DNA from: JASBYZ01 sp029983705
GTDB lineage: Bacteria > Actinomycetota > Coriobacteriia > Coriobacteriales > JAEZZM01
Reading direction: 5' to 3'
Assembly: GCA_965119715.1 (NCBI GenBank)
Contig: OZ221969.1
Coordinates: 1,178,001-1,242,000 of the forward strand
Length of the DNA stretch: 64,000 nt
Part shown: positions 45,238 to 54,679 of the stretch, piece by piece
Layout: each line of letters opens with the position of its first letter
Position numbering within the stretch: position 1 is the first letter of the stretch
Made by a program: the position numbers and the translations under genes
The notes under the pieces: model-generated
What the model was told of the DNA's origin: nothing
The model's input: the letters and a program-made list of their open reading frames with translations, nothing else
The model's database searches: none

Positions 45238-46618
45238 CTTGATACTCACATGCTTTTTGAATAAATCTTTGAGCAAGTTTTGGATAGGCATAAAAATCAA
45301 TGTGGGCAAAAGAAGCCACCGTATTTTTATAGCACGCTCCTGTCTTCCAGCTCAAATGATTTGAAAGCTTACTAAAGGCAAAGACTTCCTTTTCGCCCGT
45401 TATCTGTGCATGATGAAACTCGTGTGCACGATAGATTTCACCTGCTTTAAATAGGAAGGTATCATCAAGTGCCTCAAAACTCACGTAACCAAAATGAGGA
45501 GATTTTTTATCCTGAAGTCTCGCGCTCAGTGAATCAAAGACTGCAGCAAGCTCAAAGCTTACTCCTGCCTTATTAGTTAGGCTTTTACAGAGATAGAGAT
45601 AGCCTCCACACTCAGCATAGATTGGCATACCAGATGAGGCTGCATCCTTGACGCTTGATCTCATGCTCTCATTTTTCTCAAGGCGTGCTGCAAACTCTTC
45701 TGGAAAGCCTCCGCCAATATAGAGTGCGCTTATATCTTCTGGAAGTTTACTGTCTTCTAAAAATGAGCACTCTACAAGGTCTGCTCCTAAAAAGCTTAAA
45801 GTCCTGAGGCTAGAGTTATAGTAAAAATTAAAGGCTGCATCTTTAATAATGCCTATCTTGACCCGGCACGCACTTTTATAGGGAGCTAAGCTTTCACTCA
45901 AACTTTTATACTCAAGTTTTGGGGCACCTTTTGAAAGAGTAATTATCTTTTGAATATCTAAGCTTTCTTCTGCCTTAAGGGCCAGGTAGTCAAGCTTTTC
46001 TTCAATATCTTCTATCTCTTGTACTTGTGTTAGTCCAAGTTGGCGAGAAGGCAGCTTAAGCTTCTCATCATGCTTGAGGTAACCTAAGTATTCAAGACCT
46101 TTGAGCTCTGCTACTAATGACTCAAGTAGCCTTAAATGGCTCTCACTTTTAATATCAGAAAATATAATGCCAGCAAGATTTAGCTCAGGATCAAAATTTT
46201 TAAAGCCTTCAATTAAGGCAAGCACACTTCGCGACATGCCATGAGCTGGAATAACTAAGATAACTGGAGTCTGAGTTAATTTGGCAATCTCAGCACTTGA
46301 TGCGCGCTCAGTTGTACCAAGCCCATCAAAAAGTCCCATAACGCCCTCAATAACTGCTATCTTTTCTTGAGAGCTCTCTTGCATGAGTAAACTTGTAATT
46401 GCTTGAGGAGCATTAAGGTAGCTATCAAGGTTTTGAGCAGGACTTCCTGAAACAAAGCTATGATAGGCCGTATCTATATAATCAGGACCGCACTTATATG
46501 CTTTGACTTGCTCACCCAATCGTTTAAGCGCTGCAATAATAGCTAAGGTAAGAGTTGTTTTTCCTGAATTGGAAAAAGGTGCTGCAATAAGTATGCGGGG
46601 AAAAGATCCAGACGACAA
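45218..46618 (-). CDS. cbiA: Cobyrinic acid a,c-diamide synthase
   Basis: A 466-residue ATP- and glutamine-dependent amidase acting on the a and c carboxylates of cobyrinate. The dethiobiotin-synthetase-like P-loop domain begins ILIAAPFSNSGKTTLTLAI, and the C-terminal glutamine amidotransferase domain has its nucleophile in YAECGGYLYL. Length is normal. It sits between cbiP and cbiB. Confidence 0.95.
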   Translation of the reverse strand: MSSGSFPRILIAAPFSNSGKTTLTLAIIAALKRLGEQVKAYKCGPDYIDTAYHSFVSGSPAQNLDSYLNAPQAITSLLMQESSQEKIAVIEGVMGLFDGLGTTERASSAEIAKLTQTPVILVIPAHGMSRSVLALIEGFKNFDPELNLAGIIFSDIKSESHLRLLESLVAELKGLEYLGYLKHDEKLKLPSRQLGLTQVQEIEDIEEKLDYLALKAEESLDIQKIITLSKGAPKLEYKSLSESLAPYKSACRVKIGIIKDAAFNFYYNSSLRTLSFLGADLVECSFLEDSKLPEDISALYIGGGFPEEFAARLEKNESMRSSVKDAASSGMPIYAECGGYLYLCKSLTNKAGVSFELAAVFDSLSARLQDKKSPHFGYVSFEALDDTFLFKAGEIYRAHEFHHAQITGEKEVFAFSKLSNHLSWKTGACYKNTVASFAHIDFYAYPKLAQRFIQKACEYQDERSNH

Positions 46619-46631
46619 AAACTAGCCCTCC

Positions 46632-48200
46632 TTAAGAAAAAGCCTCAACGCGCTTTAAGATGTCATCCAGGTCTAGATGCTCTTCAAGAAGGGCTGCAAG
46701 CTTTTCATACTGTTTGTCCTTATAGGCCTCAAGGCTTTCCTCAGCATCATCTCTTTTTTGAAGTACAAAATCTGGACGCGCTTGTTTGCAGATAAGCTCA
46801 ACGGCCCTATCGTCATCAAAGATACCGTGGAGGTAGGTCGCAAAAATCTTACCATCCTCACTCACATAATTTAAAAGCGAATCTTGACGCCTAGGCTCGG
46901 CCTTGATGTGTGCGGTAAGGAAATCAGTATGCCCCTCGACAAGTAAGCTCACCCCATTATGAATCTCATAGCCACTAAGCTTTTGATTACTAAATGAGGA
47001 AAGTTCTCCTTCAAGCTGAGCTTTAAGCGTACAGCTTGTAAGACACTGTGTTTTTTGCTCAATAAACTTTGTGGTATACGGAAATACGCCCAGGCCTTCA
47101 GCCCGCAAAGGCACACCTTCTACCCCATCTGGATCTTCAAGGCTTTTTCCAAGCATTTGGAGACCCCCACACAAACCAAAGACAGCTCCACCTTGAGAGA
47201 TGTATTTTTTAATCTCGTCTGCGAGCCCATTTTCTTGTAAGAGCTGCATATCTTTTACCGTAGCCTTAGTACCAGGAAGAATTAAAAGATTTGGGCTCTG
47301 GGCATTACTCATGTCCTCTGCGCAGCTAATATATCTTACAGAGATATTTTTAAAACGCTCAAAGTTTGCATAGTCACACACGTTTGCAATGTGTCCTACC
47401 TTAACTATGGCAATATCAAAGTATTCTTTAACGCCTAGAGATTCTTGCTGTCTTACCTGTGAAAGAGCATTTAGTTTGTTTTTAAAACTCAGTGAATCTT
47501 CAACGTCAATCTCAATATCGCTATAAGGAATTACCCCTAAACACTCAAGTGGAATATAGTCTTTAAGCTGCTCTAGACCGGGCTTTAAAAGCTCTACGTC
47601 CCCTCTAAATTTATTGATGACATATCCCATAAGGCGCTTTTTCTCAGATTCAGAAAGCAGCATATAGGTACCGTAAATTGAAGCGAATACTCCGCCTCTA
47701 TCAATGTCAGCTACAAGTATAACTGGAGCATCAATCTCTTCAGCAAGCCCCATATTTACGAGGTCTTCTTCTCGCAGATTAATTTCTGCAGGAGAACCTG
47801 CACCTTCAACTACTACATAGTCATATTGCTTAGCAAGATTGTTAAAGGCGGCAACTATCTCAGCTTTAAGTTTAACTTTAAGCTTTTGGTATTCATCCGC
47901 TTTGAGGTGTCCAAATGAGACATCACGAACAAGGACTTGCGAACCATTATCTGAGGCTGGCTTAAGCAAGATTGGATTCATAAGTGAAGTAAGCTTAGCC
48001 CCCGCAGCCTCTGCTTGCACAGCCTGAGCGGTCCCAAGCTCATGACCTTCAGAGCTAATGCGAGAGTTATTTGACATGTTTTGACTTTTAAAAGGCGCAC
48101 AAGTGATTCCCCTCTTTTTAAGGGCGCGCAAAAGTCCTGTTACTACAAAGCTCTTTCCAACATCAGAGGCGGTGCCCTGAATCATTACTGTTTTAGCCAT
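46632..48200 (-). CDS. cbiP: Cobyric acid synthase
   Basis: A 522-residue amidase that forms four amides of adenosylcobyrinic acid a,c-diamide. It starts KTVMIQGTASDVGKSFVVTGL (P-loop), has the synthase block VADIDRGGVFASIYGT, and an amidotransferase domain with VFGLCGGLQMLG and, near the C-terminus, TYLHGIFDD. Also called cobQ. It follows cbiJ by 2 bases. Confidence 0.95.
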   Translation of the reverse strand: MAKTVMIQGTASDVGKSFVVTGLLRALKKRGITCAPFKSQNMSNNSRISSEGHELGTAQAVQAEAAGAKLTSLMNPILLKPASDNGSQVLVRDVSFGHLKADEYQKLKVKLKAEIVAAFNNLAKQYDYVVVEGAGSPAEINLREEDLVNMGLAEEIDAPVILVADIDRGGVFASIYGTYMLLSESEKKRLMGYVINKFRGDVELLKPGLEQLKDYIPLECLGVIPYSDIEIDVEDSLSFKNKLNALSQVRQQESLGVKEYFDIAIVKVGHIANVCDYANFERFKNISVRYISCAEDMSNAQSPNLLILPGTKATVKDMQLLQENGLADEIKKYISQGGAVFGLCGGLQMLGKSLEDPDGVEGVPLRAEGLGVFPYTTKFIEQKTQCLTSCTLKAQLEGELSSFSNQKLSGYEIHNGVSLLVEGHTDFLTAHIKAEPRRQDSLLNYVSEDGKIFATYLHGIFDDDRAVELICKQARPDFVLQKRDDAEESLEAYKDKQYEKLAALLEEHLDLDDILKRVEAFS

Positions 48201-48202
48201 AC

Positions 48203-49027
48203 CTAATCTTTCTTGAGCGCACGTGCCCAGGCAATAATTTCTTCTACACTTGTAAAGCTATTTGTATAGTCTAAATCTTTTGGACGAGAAATTATAAGAG
48301 AGATCATATTAAGCCTTTGGGCCGCTTCAATTTTTTCTTTAAAACCCCCGCGCTCCCCGCTTTCCTTTGTGATAAGGAGTTCTGAGCCTTCAAAATCTCT
48401 TAGGTTATCCTCTAGGCTAAAAGGTCCTGTTTTACAAATGATTTGATCTTCTCTAAGGCCTGCATCTTGTGCAAGTTTGCGACTCTCTTCACTCGGGATA
48501 ATTCTTATGCGCATCTTATCAAAGCTGGGGTAGTCTGCAAGTGCCTTCAAGCTTTTAACTCCGCTTGATACAAAGACACGCTTGTCTGGATAGGAGCGCT
48601 TAAACTCTGCTACAAGCTCATCTAAGCTTGAAAAGTAGATGAGAGATGAATTTGGACTAAAGCTTAACTGCTCTGAGGTGCGACTAAAGCGAGCAAGTGG
48701 GATATTTGTCTTCTCGCAAGCTTCTTTAATTGAAGATGAAATGGAACGTGCAAAGGGGTGGCTTGCATCAACTACAGCATAGATCACTCCAGATGAAAGC
48801 AGCTTTACTATTTCATCTTTGAGCATTATACCTTGGGAAATTATAAGGTGCTCCCGGGGTATAATAAGGTCTTTTCCAAACTCACTTATCACGCTATAAA
48901 TCATGTCGAGCTCAGTTTCGCACAAAAGCCTTCCCTCAGTTGTACCGCCAAAACATAAGAGATAGCGTCTTTGACTATTTAGTTTAGAAATAAGCTCTTG
49001 AGCTTTGACAAGATCATTAAAACTCAT
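48203..49027 (-). CDS. cbiJ: Cobalt-precorrin-6A reductase
   Basis: A 274-residue NAD(P)H-dependent reductase of the corrin ring. Family blocks are YLLCFGGTTEGRLL near residue 22, VVDASHPFARSIS, and LARFSRTSEQL. A short N-terminal extension (about 20 residues) precedes the usual start. It overlaps the cbiGH stop by 11 bases. Also called cobK in the aerobic pathway. Confidence 0.9.
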   Translation of the reverse strand: MSFNDLVKAQELISKLNSQRRYLLCFGGTTEGRLLCETELDMIYSVISEFGKDLIIPREHLIISQGIMLKDEIVKLLSSGVIYAVVDASHPFARSISSSIKEACEKTNIPLARFSRTSEQLSFSPNSSLIYFSSLDELVAEFKRSYPDKRVFVSSGVKSLKALADYPSFDKMRIRIIPSEESRKLAQDAGLREDQIICKTGPFSLEDNLRDFEGSELLITKESGERGGFKEKIEAAQRLNMISLIISRPKDLDYTNSFTSVEEIIAWARALKKD

Positions 49028-50762
49028 CTTTTTTGCGATACCCTCGTGGCGTTACTAGATAATTTTGCATCATCACTGTTTGTGAGCTTGCTATTATGAG
49101 GCAAGAAAGCATATCAACCTCATTGCTTTTAAAGTCTGTATACTTTGAGACCTTAACAAGCTCTCCCTCCCTACTTGCGTTTTTAACAAGTCCAATATAA
49201 AAATCACTACCATCGCGCACGTCAGCAATTATCTTAAGTGCCTGATCTAAAAGATCTGGACGTCCCTTTGAGCGCGGATTATAAAGGACTATAGGGATAT
49301 CTGCCTTGGCACAAAACGTAAGACGTTTAGTAATATCTTCCCACGGAGTAAGTAGGTTTGAAAGTGAGATACAGGCAAAATCGTTTGAAAGTGGAGCACC
49401 CAGAAGGTTTGCACTTGCACTTGCAGCCGTTACCCCTGAGACTGCTATAACCCGTGCATCCTTATATTCAGGATAGCTATCCATAAGCTCATACACCAAA
49501 GCACTCATACCGTAAATGCCCACATCCCCTGAGCTTATAAGGGCAACTTTTGCATCTTTTGAAAGCTCAAGCGCTTCTTTGCAGCGCTCAATCTCTTTTT
49601 TCATAAACGAATTAATATATCTTGCCTGAGGAAACTCGTCTTTAATTAAATCAATATAGCGCTTGTAGGCAATAATGTAGTCTGCTTGATTTAAGGTCTC
49701 ATAGGCACGCCTTGTCATATCTAAGAAAGACCCTGGTCCAATACCTACTAAGGCAAGCCAATTTTTGTGTCCAAGCTCTTCTTTTGAAAAATCACTCTCA
49801 AGGCTTTGGGCTGGCAGGTGCGCTATCGCAAGCGTTGCAAGAGAACTCTTAACAAGCTTTGACACAAGCAGTTCTGATGTAGGACCTGCTGCTAAAAGGG
49901 CTGACTTTTCACATACGCAGTCAACGCCAACAGTGCTTTTTACAAAATCACTTTTTGAAACATAATTTTTTACCGTATTAAGCTCATTTTTACTGTAGGT
50001 CTTAAATTCAAGTCCAAACTCCTCACAAAATTCTATTAGTGCTGGCTCTGTTGCTTTTATATCTATTGAAGCCAGTGCAAAAACAGAATTGAGCGATAAG
50101 CCCTCATCTTCTAAGCTCTCTAAGATAAAATCACGCACCATCTTTGGGTCTGCACCTTTTTTACAACCAAGGCCGAGCACAAGATTTTTTGGACGCAAAA
50201 ATAAGGTCTTTTTAAAGGGAGCAGGCATCAAGCGCTCAGTTACTGCTACACCAACTTCTTTTCCATCTAATCTTGCCGATGAGACAGAAACAATTTCTTC
50301 AGGATTATCAATATGCATTTGGTGCTCTTTTGCCCAGCTATCCACGGCCTGAATACCTCTTACCTCAGAGGCGGTCGTTTGAACAGCACACGCTCCTATG
50401 GCATCACTAAGCTTATCAGCAAGTTTTGTTGACCCTCCCAAATGACCTGAGAGTATAGGGATGATAAAGCTTCCCGCTTCATCCATTACAAGCACTGCAG
50501 GGTCGCTTGTTTTACTCACGAGATACGGAGCAATACTTCTTACTGCAATGCCTGCAGCACCTATAAATATAAGTGCATCTGATAAGTCAAAGTATCTCTG
50601 AGTAAAGCTCTTAGCTGAGTCAATACTCAAAACATTGTCAGAAGAAAACCTCTCATGGGCAAAGAGCTCTACTGATGCATCTTCTAGAACTGCCTGCACG
50701 CGTTTTGCAAGCTCAACTCCTTTTTGTGTAAAGGCGATCACTTTAATGCGTGTCTTAGCCAA
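49017..50762 (-). CDS. cbiGH: CbiG-CbiH fusion: cobalt-precorrin-5A hydrolase and precorrin-3B C17-methyltransferase
   Basis: A 581-residue fusion. Residues about 1-325 are CbiG, with IGAAGIAVRSIAPYL and SGHLGGSTKLA in the N and middle parts and LGLGCKKGADP beginning the C-terminal domain. CbiG opens the delta-lactone and releases acetaldehyde, the hallmark of the anaerobic route. Residues about 332-581 are CbiH, beginning LVGIGPGSFLDMTRRAYE with the motif SSGDVGIYGM and LYNPRSKGRPD. CbiH makes the C17 methylation and ring contraction whose lactone CbiG opens, so the fusion joins consecutive steps. Confidence 0.93.
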   Translation of the reverse strand: MAKTRIKVIAFTQKGVELAKRVQAVLEDASVELFAHERFSSDNVLSIDSAKSFTQRYFDLSDALIFIGAAGIAVRSIAPYLVSKTSDPAVLVMDEAGSFIIPILSGHLGGSTKLADKLSDAIGACAVQTTASEVRGIQAVDSWAKEHQMHIDNPEEIVSVSSARLDGKEVGVAVTERLMPAPFKKTLFLRPKNLVLGLGCKKGADPKMVRDFILESLEDEGLSLNSVFALASIDIKATEPALIEFCEEFGLEFKTYSKNELNTVKNYVSKSDFVKSTVGVDCVCEKSALLAAGPTSELLVSKLVKSSLATLAIAHLPAQSLESDFSKEELGHKNWLALVGIGPGSFLDMTRRAYETLNQADYIIAYKRYIDLIKDEFPQARYINSFMKKEIERCKEALELSKDAKVALISSGDVGIYGMSALVYELMDSYPEYKDARVIAVSGVTAASASANLLGAPLSNDFACISLSNLLTPWEDITKRLTFCAKADIPIVLYNPRSKGRPDLLDQALKIIADVRDGSDFYIGLVKNASREGELVKVSKYTDFKSNEVDMLSCLIIASSQTVMMQNYLVTPRGYRKKDEF

Positions 50763-50779
50763 AGCGTACCTGTTTCTTT

Positions 50780-51535
50780 CTATTTGCTCGCGTCTCTAAA
50801 CATATGAGAAAAGCTTGGATCATATAACTTACTCCTCTCATAATCACTTCTCATAAAATCCCCCACCAAAATCATGGTGGTTTTTTTAAAGCCTGCCGCC
50901 CGCACAGCTTCTGCTAGATTTTCAAGTGTGCAAAACACTTTTTGTTCATCTGGCCAAGACGCCTTGTAAATAGCCGCACAAGGCGTTCCTTTTGAAAGCC
51001 CACCTGCTATAAGCTCTTCAGAAAGTCTATCAAGATGAGTGACCGATAAGAAAAAGGCGTAGGATGCCTTAAGCTTGGCAAGCTCACGAGGAGACTGAGA
51101 ACTTGGTACGGAAGTTCTTCCGGCAATGCGTGATATCACTAAGGTTTGACTAACTCCAGGCAAGGTAAACTCTCTTTGAATTGATGCTGCAGTAGCTGAA
51201 AAAGATGAGATTCCCGGGATAACTTCAACCTCATCGCCCAAGCTTATAAGCTTATCAATCTGCTCTTGGATAGCCCCATATAAAGAGGGGTCACCTGTGT
51301 GCAGGCGGACCGCAAGCTTTCCTTCTTGGTTTGCCTGATGAAGCGCGTCAACTACCTCTTCAAGGGTCATCTGAGCAGAGTTAAGGCGTGGGCAGTCTTT
51401 TTTGCAAAGCTCTAAAAGCTCAGGGTTTACAAGCGAGCCCGCATACACACAGAGCTCAGCTTGGGACAAAAGCTTTGCGCCCTTTATACTTATGAGGTCT
51501 GGGTCTCCCGGACCTGCTCCAATGATATATATCAT
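50780..51535 (-). CDS. cbiF: Cobalt-precorrin-4 C11-methyltransferase
   Basis: A 251-residue SAM-dependent methylase (cobM in aerobic naming). The start YIIGAGPGDPDLISIKGAKLL and the block VRLHTGDPSLYGAIQEQ are typical. It directly follows cbiL, with 0 bases between them. It acts after CbiH in the cobalt-early pathway. Confidence 0.94.
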   Translation of the reverse strand: MIYIIGAGPGDPDLISIKGAKLLSQAELCVYAGSLVNPELLELCKKDCPRLNSAQMTLEEVVDALHQANQEGKLAVRLHTGDPSLYGAIQEQIDKLISLGDEVEVIPGISSFSATAASIQREFTLPGVSQTLVISRIAGRTSVPSSQSPRELAKLKASYAFFLSVTHLDRLSEELIAGGLSKGTPCAAIYKASWPDEQKVFCTLENLAEAVRAAGFKKTTMILVGDFMRSDYERSKLYDPSFSHMFRDASK

Positions 51536-52231
51536 TTAGCTTCCTGAATGTTTTGCTGATACAAATATTGTCGTAAAGTATGAGCTTGGAGGCTCTGCAT
51601 TAGTGAGGTCCATACTCACGCGCTCACCTGGCATACCAAGTTTTTCTACAAGGTAGGCCTCATCTATACGCCCAAGTTTTTTAAGTGCACTTACGATATA
51701 TTCAAAGTTTCGTTTTGCCTTATAAAATACTATGTTTGCATCAGAGCTTAAGGCTGAATCAATAAGATCAGTGCTTAGTGCTGGCACAAAATGTAGCACT
51801 TCATCTTTAATAGCTAAAGGCGTGAGTGTCGTTGCCGCCGCAGCACTTGCCGTCATAATTCCTGGTACAATCCTCACCTCATAGCCAGCCTCTTTAGCAA
51901 GCAGAAGGCTTGGGGTAAAGGAAGCATAAAGGCTTGCATCCCCTAGCACTAATTGTGCTACAACTTGCTCATTTTCAAGATAGGATTTAATGAGCGCAAA
52001 GCCCTCATCCCAAGCCTGCCTGAGCACTTCCTCATCTTTTGTCATAGGTACCTCTACGCGTACGAGCTTATCTTCAAAAGAAAACTGAGAAATAATGCTA
52101 TCAAGTGCGGACTTAGAGCCTGAGTCGGCAATTACTATGATGTCTGCATCTTCAAGCGTTTGAAGACCTTTTAATGTCAACAGATTTGGATCTCCTGGAC
52201 CTGCACCTACGCCAATTAAGATTCCGGCCAT
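51536..52231 (-). CDS. cbiL: Cobalt-precorrin-2 C20-methyltransferase
   Basis: A 231-residue SAM-dependent methylase that performs the first pathway-specific C-methylation on cobalt-precorrin-2. It begins GILIGVGAGPGDPNLLTLKGLQ and has VAQLVLGDASLYASF and VPGIMTASAAAA. Also called cobI. It follows cbiET by 5 bases. Its substrate requires prior cobalt insertion, for which no chelatase gene is in this window. Confidence 0.92.
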   Translation of the reverse strand: MAGILIGVGAGPGDPNLLTLKGLQTLEDADIIVIADSGSKSALDSIISQFSFEDKLVRVEVPMTKDEEVLRQAWDEGFALIKSYLENEQVVAQLVLGDASLYASFTPSLLLAKEAGYEVRIVPGIMTASAAAATTLTPLAIKDEVLHFVPALSTDLIDSALSSDANIVFYKAKRNFEYIVSALKKLGRIDEAYLVEKLGMPGERVSMDLTNAEPPSSYFTTIFVSAKHSGS

Positions 52232-52236
52232 CTAAC

Positions 52237-53475
52237 TCACCTTTTCTTAGCTACTGCAATCGTGGCACTTATGATAAAGACAGGGTTTTCGGCACGCAAC
52301 ACCTCAGTCGATGCCAAAGCTTCAAGCCTACTAATAGATACCTGCTCAAAATGCAAATCTTTAAACAGGGCTTGGGACATAATTTTATGTGAAAGATAGG
52401 CATTTTCTAGGCTAATGGCACTCACCACAAGCCTTATATCTTTTGTAGCCTGAGAGATCAGGTAGTTTATGATGGTCTCTATCTCCCCTGAGCTGCCGCC
52501 TACAAAGACGGTATCTGGAAGATCATGTCCCAAAAAACTTGAAGGGGCAAGGCCTTTGACAGCTCTAACTCGCTTATCAAGCTTAAAGGCTGAGATATTT
52601 TCTTTTAAGGCATCAATCGCATAGTCATTTTTTTCAAAGCAGTAGGCTTTAAGGTGTGGATTAAGAAGACAAGCCTCAATGGCAACAGAACCGCTTCCTG
52701 CACCAACATCCCAAAGTGTGCTTGAGTCAAAGAGCTTGAGCTTTGAGAGTATGACGGAGCGCACCTCAGCTTTGGTAACCGGAACCTTGGGGTGCTTTTT
52801 AAATACACTTGCATCCATACCAAAGTTTGTCATGTCTTGCCTAAAACCCTCAAGCTCTATCAAGCAGACACTTAAATCATCAAAGCGCATAGCAGCAATA
52901 TCTCTTGAAGACTTATAAACAATTACCTCATCTGCATAGGAAAGCTTTTCTCCCACATACATTCGAGAGCTCTCATGCCCAAGCTCTATAAGTTTTTTGG
53001 CGATGTTTTGCGGGCTCATAAGCTTATCGCACAAAAGCCCAAGATAGCTTTTTTCTTTTGCGTATTGATAAAGTGCATCAAAGCTAAACTCTTGACCGTG
53101 ACAAGACTCAAAGACACAGTCTTCTCTTTGAACGCCAATTTTTGCAAGCAGATAATCTAGAGATGAAAGACCTGGAACAATTTCTACTTCAAGCCCGTCT
53201 GCCAAAGATCTTTTTATATAGGGTGCAATTGAGTGAAAGCTTGCAGAGCCTGAAACTAAGAGTCCAAGATCAGAGTTTTTTAGGTAGTGTTCACACAGGG
53301 CTGGAGCATCGCTTAATTTGCCCAGTACCACCTGGCGCTTCTCATCCTTTATAAGGGGCTTAAGCCGTTCAAAACAAAGCACATGTGAAAGTGTGCCCAG
53401 GAGCTCTTTTGCTTGTATGCTTAAAAACTCAGGCGCACCTGGACCTGCACTTATAATATACAGTTTATGCTTCAT
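52237..53475 (-). CDS. cbiET: CbiE-CbiT fusion: cobalt-precorrin-7 C5-methyltransferase and C15-methyltransferase/decarboxylase
   Basis: A 412-residue fusion (equivalent to aerobic CobL). The N-terminal CbiE half (about 1-205) starts LYIISAGPGAPEFLSIQAKELL and contains GLLVSGSASFHSIAPYI. The CbiT half (about 225-412) has the SAM motif LWDVGAGSGSVAIEACLL and VFVGGSSGEI. It methylates C5 and C15 and decarboxylates the C12 acetate. It overlaps cbiD by 11 bases. Confidence 0.93.
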   Translation of the reverse strand: MKHKLYIISAGPGAPEFLSIQAKELLGTLSHVLCFERLKPLIKDEKRQVVLGKLSDAPALCEHYLKNSDLGLLVSGSASFHSIAPYIKRSLADGLEVEIVPGLSSLDYLLAKIGVQREDCVFESCHGQEFSFDALYQYAKEKSYLGLLCDKLMSPQNIAKKLIELGHESSRMYVGEKLSYADEVIVYKSSRDIAAMRFDDLSVCLIELEGFRQDMTNFGMDASVFKKHPKVPVTKAEVRSVILSKLKLFDSSTLWDVGAGSGSVAIEACLLNPHLKAYCFEKNDYAIDALKENISAFKLDKRVRAVKGLAPSSFLGHDLPDTVFVGGSSGEIETIINYLISQATKDIRLVVSAISLENAYLSHKIMSQALFKDLHFEQVSISRLEALASTEVLRAENPVFIISATIAVAKKR

Positions 53476-54676
53476 CTAAAACAAACTCCTCAAGCATGGG
53501 CTCTAGGTTTTGACTAGCACCTAAGATAACTTGCTCACTATCAATAAAAACAACGGCTATATCAACAGACGATTTAAAATACTTTTGAGCACGAGTAACT
53601 AAAACAGCCTTAATACGCTCAGCCAGCCGTGACCAAATTTCATCATATCCGCTTTTAGCAAGTATTTCTACGCAGCTCTTTATGGTATTTGCCTGGTTTA
53701 TATTATCGATAAGCTCGTAGGGCGCATGCATACGAGCAAGCTCAGCAAGTATAATTTCTTTTTTAGCATCAGACTCTTTAGAGTTTGTATTCATGATAGC
53801 ACCGGCAAGTTTTGTAAGCTTAGCCGGCTGACCAGACACAATGATATGCTTTGTACCCTTTGATACTGCTTCATCAAAAACCCTACCCACAAAGTTAATC
53901 ATCTGAACTAGATGCCTCGAATGAATATGAAGACAGTGCTGTGCTGCCTTCTCGCTGCTTCCTCCAAAGGTGAGCACTACTGCATTAGAAAAGGCTTGAG
54001 CCACATGCAGCTCTTCAAAAATAGAGTCTATCCACGCCTCCTCAGAAAGTGGTCTTACAAAACCAGTGGTGCCTAAAATAGAAAGACCACCTGTAATACC
54101 AAGCTTGGGATTAAAGGTTTGCTCAGCTAGGCGTTCCCCATCAACAATTTGCACCACAAAATTAAGCTCAAGAAAAACTTCGAGTTCTAACTCTCTCAGT
54201 ATCTTTTGTACAGATTTTATAAGCATCTCTTGAGGACCAGGGTTAATTGCAGGATAGCCCTGCTCTACCTTAAGACCCGCAAGGCTCACCTCTCCTACTC
54301 CGTCTGAGGCGTAGATATATACTTGATGCCCACCAATCTCAAAACTAAGTGGACGCGCTTTAAGGTGCAAATCTTTTTGAGGGGCCTCGTTTACAAAACA
54401 ACATGCCCGAATAAGGCTTTTGTCAGTAATATCAGGGTCATCCCCGCTATCTTTTACCACCTCAAACCAGTCAAGCCCATCTTTGGGATTAAAGTTCACA
54501 TCTACAAGAATGCTTTTTTCTTGCGGAGTTAAGATTTCAATGCTTTGGGCCACCAAAGAGCTGAGCTTATAATACAAGCTTGCGCAGGCTGCAGCACAAA
54601 AACAGCTACCGGTTGTTATACCAAAGCTTTGCTGTTCACGATCTGTCAAATCACTTGACTGCCAGCCTCTAGCCAT
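53465..54676 (-). CDS. cbiD: Cobalt-precorrin-5B C1-methyltransferase
   Basis: A 403-residue CbiD, a SAM-dependent C1 methylase specific to the anaerobic route. Recognisable blocks are FGITTGSCFCAAACASL at the N-terminus, DGVGEVSLAGLKVEQGYPAINPGP, and LSILGTTGFVRPLSEEAW. It begins 3 bases after cbiC. Its presence with CbiG is strong evidence for the cobalt-early pathway. Confidence 0.94.
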   Translation of the reverse strand: MARGWQSSDLTDREQQSFGITTGSCFCAAACASLYYKLSSLVAQSIEILTPQEKSILVDVNFNPKDGLDWFEVVKDSGDDPDITDKSLIRACCFVNEAPQKDLHLKARPLSFEIGGHQVYIYASDGVGEVSLAGLKVEQGYPAINPGPQEMLIKSVQKILRELELEVFLELNFVVQIVDGERLAEQTFNPKLGITGGLSILGTTGFVRPLSEEAWIDSIFEELHVAQAFSNAVVLTFGGSSEKAAQHCLHIHSRHLVQMINFVGRVFDEAVSKGTKHIIVSGQPAKLTKLAGAIMNTNSKESDAKKEIILAELARMHAPYELIDNINQANTIKSCVEILAKSGYDEIWSRLAERIKAVLVTRAQKYFKSSVDIAVVFIDSEQVILGASQNLEPMLEEFVLDEA

Positions 54677-54679
54677 TAT

